From contig OY978529.1 in NCBI GenBank assembly GCA_963854835.1, positions 5,490,501 through 5,554,500 on the forward strand: DNA of 64,000 nucleotides, in the 5' to 3' direction. Position numbers and translations under genes: made by a program. Positions 58,243-64,000 of the stretch are shown piece by piece. The DNA is from Megamerina dolium. Taxonomy: Eukaryota; Arthropoda; Insecta; Diptera; Megamerinidae. Position 1 is the first letter of the stretch. Each line of letters begins with the position of its first letter. The notes below the pieces were generated by a model that had not been told where the DNA came from, did no database searches, and saw only the letters and a list, made by a program, of their open reading frames with translations.

Positions 58243-59585
58243 TTTAATATTATTTTATTCAACAGATGCTGATTGTATAGAAATTTAGTGCCGCGAGCAC
58301 ATTTCATATAATTGATAATAAATAAAAACGTGAGACGGTGCATTCAGTGACAATTAACAAATCCGCATGTGTTGCCACATAAAACAATTATGACAGCTGT
58401 TATAGTGCGAATAGTCAAACGTAAGGTAACAAAAGGTATAGTAAAGTAATGTAAAAAAAATAATGCGATTTTACTAGTAAAGTAGCGAACGGACCTACTG
58501 TTGAATAGAAATATGATTAAGAAAAAAGATAATCACTCCAATTTTTTTACATACGCTCCATTGAAAATTTAATTTCTACAGATTCCAACGTTGTGTTACC
58601 TAGCAATCCGTTTTGACTAAACACTACCACGCTTTTGTATGAAACCGATCGGAACAGCTGATCTTACCAACCGATAGGTCTTGACTATTCCCGAGAACTT
58701 TTAATACAAGAGAAGTCCTACTTTGGCTTTTGAGCTTATTTCTGATTACAATATCAGGTACACTTAACAGAGTTGCTATATTACAAAACCCACTTGAGTT
58801 ATGAAAAAATTATCCGTTTGTTTTAATTTATAACTGTCTTAAAATGTCTTAAAAACATTTGTAACACAAAAATAGGAGTAAAAACATTTACGAAATATAC
58901 GTATTATCGATATCAATGAAAATAAAATATGATTTAAGACCTTTGGCTACCAGAATCAATTGACTTCTTTGTAAGACGCGTATAATGTTTACAAAAGTAG
59001 AAAGTAAATATAGGTATCTTAAGTATAGTAGGTCTCTACGCGTCTTAGAATCCGTTTTTCAGCAGAAGTTTAAACTAGGTTTAAACTAAGTTTACGTAAA
59101 CGGAATTTTAATTTGTACTTGTTTTAGACCGCAGCAAGAAAATATGTACTGGAGTGCATGAACAAACAGGTGATCAATTGATAGGTTAATCTTAGTTTAA
59201 AATTGAAATTTGACTGAAAAACTGCAAATCGAGTTTAGACTTAGCTTAAACTCCCACTGAAACAGTGACCGTTGCTGTATTTTTAAAAATGGAATATTTT
59301 TGGTAAATTCTATTAGTTTTTGGAAAAAAAATTTATTTGGCTGTGGCAACTCTTCCCTTTGATATCCCTGTAATTGCTTCTCTTTCTTTATATGTCATTC
59401 AACTTCTAAAATTCTCGAAAGAGTAGCAACTGAAATCAGTTGTCAAAATAAAATGAAGCACCACTTGAGCGCAAGCAGGTGAACAAATAGATATACATGT
59501 ATTATGAAAAAATGTTTATCCAGCGTAATTAACAAAACAAACTTCAATAAAAATTTGTGAAACTTATTTTAGTAGCAGATTACAA
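58243..59585. promoter_or_regulatory. Divergent intergenic region between Polr1F and GILT
   Basis: 1.34 kb between two start codons on opposite strands, so both promoters must be here. A perfect TATCGATA (DRE-type element common at Drosophila housekeeping promoters) is at 58,915-58,922, but it is about 670 bp from either start, so its role is uncertain. A repeat with imperfect inverted ends covers about 59,060-59,268. Confidence 0.4.
59060..59268. mobile_element. Possible MITE with imperfect inverted repeats
   Basis: The left side reads TTTCAGCAGAAGTTTAAACT with AGGTTTAAACTAAG after it. The right side on the minus strand reads GTTTCAGTGGGAGTTTAAGC with TAAGTCTAAACTC. The arms agree in most positions over about 33 bp and enclose about 140 bp of AT-rich DNA. 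No target-site duplication was identified. Confidence 0.5.
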
Positions 59586-60423
59586 ATGTTTCCAACAACG
59601 CGTAAACGTGTATTCCTAATACTATGCGTATTTGGCAGTATATGCATTTTAATACGTTTCTTTCTCTTCAATAGTTCATTATTGATTGTAAGTGGCATAC
59701 ATATGAATATAATTGCTTAAGTGATAATAATATTATTCGTATATGTGTTTATGCTCATTCATAGCCACAGCAAAATTATCGTCATGCGCCAGGTACTCCA
59801 GTTCTGGTGACGGTGTTTTACGAAACACTTTGTCCGGATTCGAAACATTTTATTATTAAACAACTGTTGCCCGCTTATAAGGAACTTGCACCGTTAATGG
59901 ACATAGAATTTGTTGCCTATGGTAAAGCACAAACATTCACAAATCCTGATGGCTCATATCGTTTCGATTGTCAACATGGCCCGGTCGAATGCCAGGCCAA
60001 CACATATCATGCCTGTGCTGCTGAGGCGATAGAAGATACACGCCAACGCCTTGAAGTAATTGCATGTATGATACGTGACAATCGTTTACCAAAGGAAGCA
60101 TTACATCGAGTGAGTATGAAATGATTCACCACATCTCTGTCCTCCTTTCACAATATGCATATTTGCAGTGCGCTAAACAACATAATATTGAAAATGCTGA
60201 TCTCATACAAAAATGCATTGATAGCTCACATGGTGCTGAGCTATTGAAATTGAATGGTGAAGCAACGAATGCATTACGTCCCACCGTTAGTTTTATACCC
60301 ACCATAACATTGGATGGTTCACAGGGCCGCCAGGCGACTATTCTAAAAGATTTACACGGTGAAATTTGTAAAATAGTTGGCAATACTGATGAGGCTGAAG
60401 AGTTGTGTAAAATTAAACAGTAA
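59586..60423 (+). CDS. GILT: GILT-family thiol reductase
   Basis: GILT proteins reduce disulfides at acidic pH in lysosomes or outside the cell. Three exons: 59,586-59,687, 59,765-60,109 and 60,169-60,423 (introns 77 and 59 nt, GT-AG, phase 0). Product 233 residues. Residues 1-34 hold a hydrophobic signal/anchor (VFLILCVFGSICILIRFFLF). The thioredoxin-like part begins VLVTVFYETLCPDSKHF; the active site is CPDS (CxxS), not CxxC. The family signature CQHGPVECQANTYHAC (CQHGx2ECx2Nx4C) is exact, at about 59,972-60,020. Later cysteines (CMIRDN, CAKQHN, CIDSSHG, EICKIVG, ELCKIKQ) are compatible with the GILT disulfide pattern. FIPTITLDGSQ is the usual end region. Insects have several GILT paralogues; which one this is cannot be fixed here. 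Confidence 0.93.
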
Positions 60424-61583
60424 CAGCTCAAAGCCTTCGGGCAATCTTGTCTACATATGTATGATTTATTTTGAGCACAGAAATGAACAAAATCGCCACA
60501 ATTTATCGAGCACACACATACACACATATAATTAAGAACAAAGACGAAAAAACAAAATATATTTTTATATTTTATTTCACTTGAACATTTCTTATTACAA
60601 TTACCATAAATATGGAAGTGATATAAATACATACATATGATATTTGTATTGTAGCATTTATTGTGTGGGCGAAATTTCATATCAAAAGAGCGCAACCACA
60701 CTACGTCCCATTCCTTCTAAAAATGTGTAAATACAGGTCGTAAAACATCGAAACCAAAGCATTGCAATACTTTGTGTAAGACGGGATCGATGGATGTCTT
60801 ACAATTGATGTTTCATATACATTCGTTAGACTTCAATACCACCACCACAACTCACTCGCCGATTCCTAGGTATTTATGTCAAAGTCCGTACTACAAACCT
60901 ACCACCGATCGATCAATCAACATAAAGTATAGGAAGAAGAATGTGGAATGCAGTAAGAAAAGCATTTATTTTACAATATTTATCAATAACATATACGTAT
61001 AACATCACTTGTCGTTTTTGTGTACAAAATCGTTTAAAGCAATAATTTTTGTTTTTCTATGGAACAATTATCATCACATGGGTGTAAACTACAATTTGTA
61101 TTATAAGATGAAATGATATTATGTAAAAAAATAATGTAAAATGCATGCTCTAGAAATATTGGACATGCAAAAATATGTGTGTCACTATTACGGATGGCAA
61201 CTCAACTTCTGCAGTTGTGCCATCAAACTCGTATTATCGATGGCAACTGAAAAAATCAGCTGCGGCAACTAGATAGAGTTGCCATTCGTGATAGGGGCAG
61301 TAATCTTTACTCTTAATTACTTCTAGGTATTTTAGTTAATTCATGTCGTCTTGTTTTACGTAATATAAGTCAATATAAAAACAAAATTTATGAAAATACA
61401 AAAGCAGCTGTTATTATATAATTTAACAAATATATAACAAATAAAAATGAAAACAACGCTTTTAAACTATAACAAAAATATTAGTAATGAAGCAAACATG
61501 TCAATATCGATACACCATGTATGTACAATTCATGAACATATATATATAAAGATATTCATACAATATCGTATTAACGTACGAAG
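60424..61583. other. Convergent intergenic region between GILT and NHLRC2
   Basis: Both genes end here, so it contains two 3' UTRs. No additional gene. A 191-codon frame antisense to the GILT end (60,126-60,701) is a shadow. A small foldback repeat lies at 61,184-61,296. Confidence 0.5.
61184..61296. repeat. Small foldback (inverted-repeat) element
   Basis: ACTATTACGGATGGCAACTC at about 61,184-61,203 is repeated inverted as GAGTTGCCATTCGTGATAGG at about 61,276-61,295 (about 17 of 20 positions pair). Two more GGCAACT words lie inside (61,241 and 61,263). Could be a tiny MITE or a structured 3' UTR element. No clear target-site duplication. Confidence 0.55.
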
Positions 61584-63912
61584 TTAACTAAGTTTAATGT
61601 CAGCTTGACTAATTTGTACAATTACATTATGGTTAAGCACGTCGCCACTAAGTTTCGTATCATGCTGCTGAACACTGCTACTACGGCTATCGTCATGCAC
61701 AATCAAAGCAAAACGTTTCATAAGGCAACTACGTGTATCGCATAAACTCAATGCAATATCCAATTTAATATGCTCCTCTTGTTGTTGTTGTTGCTGCTGC
61801 TGAAGTATGGCACCACGTTGTAATTGTAAATTAAATTTGCCATCTACAATATGACCAGCGGTTGCACTGGCATGTAGCGTTGTGCTAATCGAACTGATTG
61901 ACCATTTTTGCGGTGCTTCTGCAGTGAATTTTAAACCATCCACTAGGGTGAAATTTAAATTTAATTTCACTGCTTTGGCCTTTTGTAATGGCAAACAACG
62001 TCTTAAGAGTTGTAAAGTGTTTGAGGCAGCAGCATCAGTCTCAGAATTGTTGCCATTTGATACTTGGCTGAAATTCAATGCGAATGGTTTCGCTGTCAGT
62101 GTTTGCATATTCACACAGAGTATTTGATGATTGTTCGTATCAGAGATGAATAGTTGTTGACCACTCGTGTTGAAACAAAGTCCAGCAGGCTCCTTGAATT
62201 GATGCAATGTGCCAGTGGACTCATCTTTGATATGCACTGTTTCAATTGTATTCGACGCATGGTCAATGCATTTAATTTTATTATTGTACGTATCAGCAAC
62301 ATAGACACGATCCGTCGTCGGATTGAAGCACACACCGAGTGGATGCTGCAATTTGGCGTTATACTGCTTACCATCAATATCTCCATAAGCGAAAAGATTC
62401 TGCAAAGTGAAAGTGCATGTTATTTATAATTCACACAAAATGATACAACTCCAAATTTACCAATGGATTACGATCACCGCCAACTACAGCAGTAACTTTG
62501 CCATCGACCATCGCCACCTTTCGTACACTTGAACTCTCACTGTCGGCAATGAAGAGAAAATCTTTGGCCATTGCCAGACCGGATGGTTGTGCGAAACCGG
62601 CATTTTGTGGATACGAATTGTTGCGATTCTCCTCCAAACCATTGCCCACAAGTGAAACACAAGTGTGCGGATCAAATTTACGAAATTTCCACCAGATTAT
62701 ACCGTCGGGAAAATATCCCCATATTTGATGTGTCCCAGCCATAGCAATCAATATGATGGTTTTCTCAGGTACACTCTGCTCATCCAAATGAAATGACATA
62801 TCCATGTCGCGCATATGAAAAACAGCCACATCCCATGGTGATGAGATTGGCTGTAAGGGACCCAGCTTGCCGCCCACACGATCGCAACCCTGCTGACCGG
62901 TACCAGCTAGTGTTTCCACTCTTCGCGTGGATAGAGTAATTTGCCGCAAAGCATGATTTTCTGTGTCGGCCACCACAAGGACATTGGCATTGAGAAATGC
63001 CACACCTTGTGGCGAGTTGAAACGTGCACTTGCAAAATCGCCATCCAAAAACCCCTCGTCACAGCCGCCGATCTTATGCTGAACTACACCCGTCGTGCCG
63101 TCTATGACGAGAATACGATGATTACCCGCATCGGCAATTGCAAAACGTCCATCGTCGGCAGCGCAAATTTTCGCAGGAAAACGCAAATGTGATGCAGGCA
63201 CTGCACTCGTCGATAGTCGTAGTGGTAGAGATGTGTAGGAAATGTCCTTTTTCCCATCGAAATAGCGTAATGCTTGCTCAGTAAAATGTTGTAGGAATTC
63301 TTTGTGACCCTCGCCCATAAGCAATAGCATCGGAGCACCGCTCGGACTTAGTATTAACAATGAAGGCCAACAACGTATACCTATGGAACGCCACATGCTG
63401 GAACGAGGATCATTCACTATGGCATGCGTTATGCCATAACGCTGTGCAGCCGATAATATATTGGCAGCATCTTTCTCATTTTCGAATTTCGGTGAGTGTA
63501 CACCCACTACAGCAAGACCACGCTCAACAGGATACAACTGCTCTAATGCATGCAACTCGGGTAGTATGTGCATACAATTAATGCAGCAATAAGTGAAGAA
63601 ATCCAAAATCACCAACTTGCCATGTAGTGCGTCCATGGTAAGTGGTTGTGTAACATTGAACCAGTCAAGATCTACAATGATTGGATCAAACAAGGTAAAC
63701 TCAAACTAGTAAAAATAACACTAACCCTTCTCAAACACGATTGGCATTGTTTTTACAGCTTCCAATGCTGTGTCTGCCTCCCAACGACACAGAAAATCCT
63801 TCATAACATTCGCTTTCTCCGTTGCATCCTTTGCATTACGAAATCGTCCTTGTAATTCTTCTGTAATATAAGCCAACGTATCTATTGGCAGCAACTCATC
63901 TGTGTTATCCAT
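61584..63912 (-). CDS. NHLRC2: NHL repeat-containing protein 2 (NHLRC2) orthologue
   Basis: NHLRC2 combines a thioredoxin-like domain with an NHL beta-propeller; in people it is linked to FINCA disease, and its biochemical role is incompletely known. Exons: 63,912-63,726, 63,671-62,461 and 62,399-61,584 (introns 54 and 61 nt). The first intron's acceptor is chosen as TTGTAG|AT because only this keeps phase and gives FEKDLDWFN, matching the human wording. Product 737 residues, against 726 in human. The start ATG 63,912-63,910 has a good context (ATCATGG). Thioredoxin-like part: LVILDFFTYCCINCMHILPE (CCINC motif) and VGVHSPKFENEKD, FWPS-type RCWPSLLILSPSG. NHL blades: FNSPQGVAFLNANVLVVADT, ISSPWDVAVF, FAQPSGLAMAKDFLFIADSE, LQHPLGVCFNPTTDRVYVAD, FKEPAGLCFNTSGQQLFISD. 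The last roughly 190 residues carry a poly-Gln stretch (CAG/CAA, near 61,780-61,800) and are less conserved. Convergent with GILT. Confidence 0.95.
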
Positions 63913-64000
63913 GATTCTTGATTGAAAAAACGTTTGCAATTTTCGATAAAAATTTGTGCAAAAAATTATGGCAGATTTTGACAAACCCTTCAGGCAAAGA
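63913..64000. other. Upstream flank of NHLRC2
   Basis: Only 88 bases of upstream sequence are in the window. The open frame continues upstream of the chosen ATG but without another ATG, so the start is as called. Confidence 0.5.

Noticed and set aside
60126..60701. 191-codon frame antisense to the end of GILT
   Set aside because: Overlaps a well-supported exon and intron on the plus strand; cysteine-rich appearance is the shadow of the GILT sequence.
63672..63725. A 20-nt intron in NHLRC2 using the nearest acceptor
   Set aside because: Too short to splice and out of phase; the next acceptor gives a 54-nt intron, correct phase and a junction matching the family.

Overview
This window reads as nuclear DNA of a higher (cyclorrhaphan) fly. 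The evidence is short GT-AG introns (54-80 nt) in several genes, AT-rich intergenic DNA full of CA/GT, CAA/CAG and ATTT microsatellites, and dense mariner, RTE-like and tRNA-derived SINE copies. The order neuroligin 2 - RNA polymerase I RPA43 subunit resembles the Drosophila CG13772-CG13773 neighbourhood, recalled rather than searched. The repeat types make a tephritid fruit fly plausible, but this is inference.

Layout. About 1-37,280 holds no host gene I can support. It is a repeat field: at least five 5'-truncated RTE-like LINE fragments, six full or partial copies of a tRNA-derived SINE family (two more closer to 37 kb), three copies of a PIF/Harbinger-type MITE, a Mos1-like mariner with intact inverted repeats, and several copies of a second mariner lineage. 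It may include 5' intron/UTR sequence of the neuroligin gene, because a splice acceptor sits at 37,280-37,281.

About 37,282-52,382 (+) is a neuroligin, most likely Nlg2. It has a huge low-complexity first coding exon and eleven further exons with consistent splice phases. Together they encode an esterase-like ectodomain without the nucleophile serine, one membrane helix and a long cytoplasmic tail. Its two largest introns, and one near the end, are packed with dead mariner, LINE and SINE copies. About 52.4-56.8 kb is AT-rich DNA with a decayed LINE.

About 56,987-58,242 (-) is the Pol I subunit RPA43 (Polr1F); 59,586-60,423 (+) is a GILT-family thiol reductase, divergent from it; 61,584-63,912 (-) is the NHLRC2 orthologue (thioredoxin-like plus NHL beta-propeller), convergent with GILT. 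These are unrelated functions (synaptic adhesion, rRNA synthesis, lysosomal or secreted thiol chemistry, and an NHL/thioredoxin protein); I see no operon-like cooperation.

Most interesting signal: the RTE-like LINE and both SINE subfamilies end in the same short motif, GCCACATA, followed by different short tandem tails: GAA or GTAA for the LINE, ATTT for SINE type B, and the telomere-like TTAGG/CCTAA unit for SINE type A. Exact target-site duplications at three insertions fix these ends. This looks like a LINE/SINE partnership with interchangeable repeat tails.
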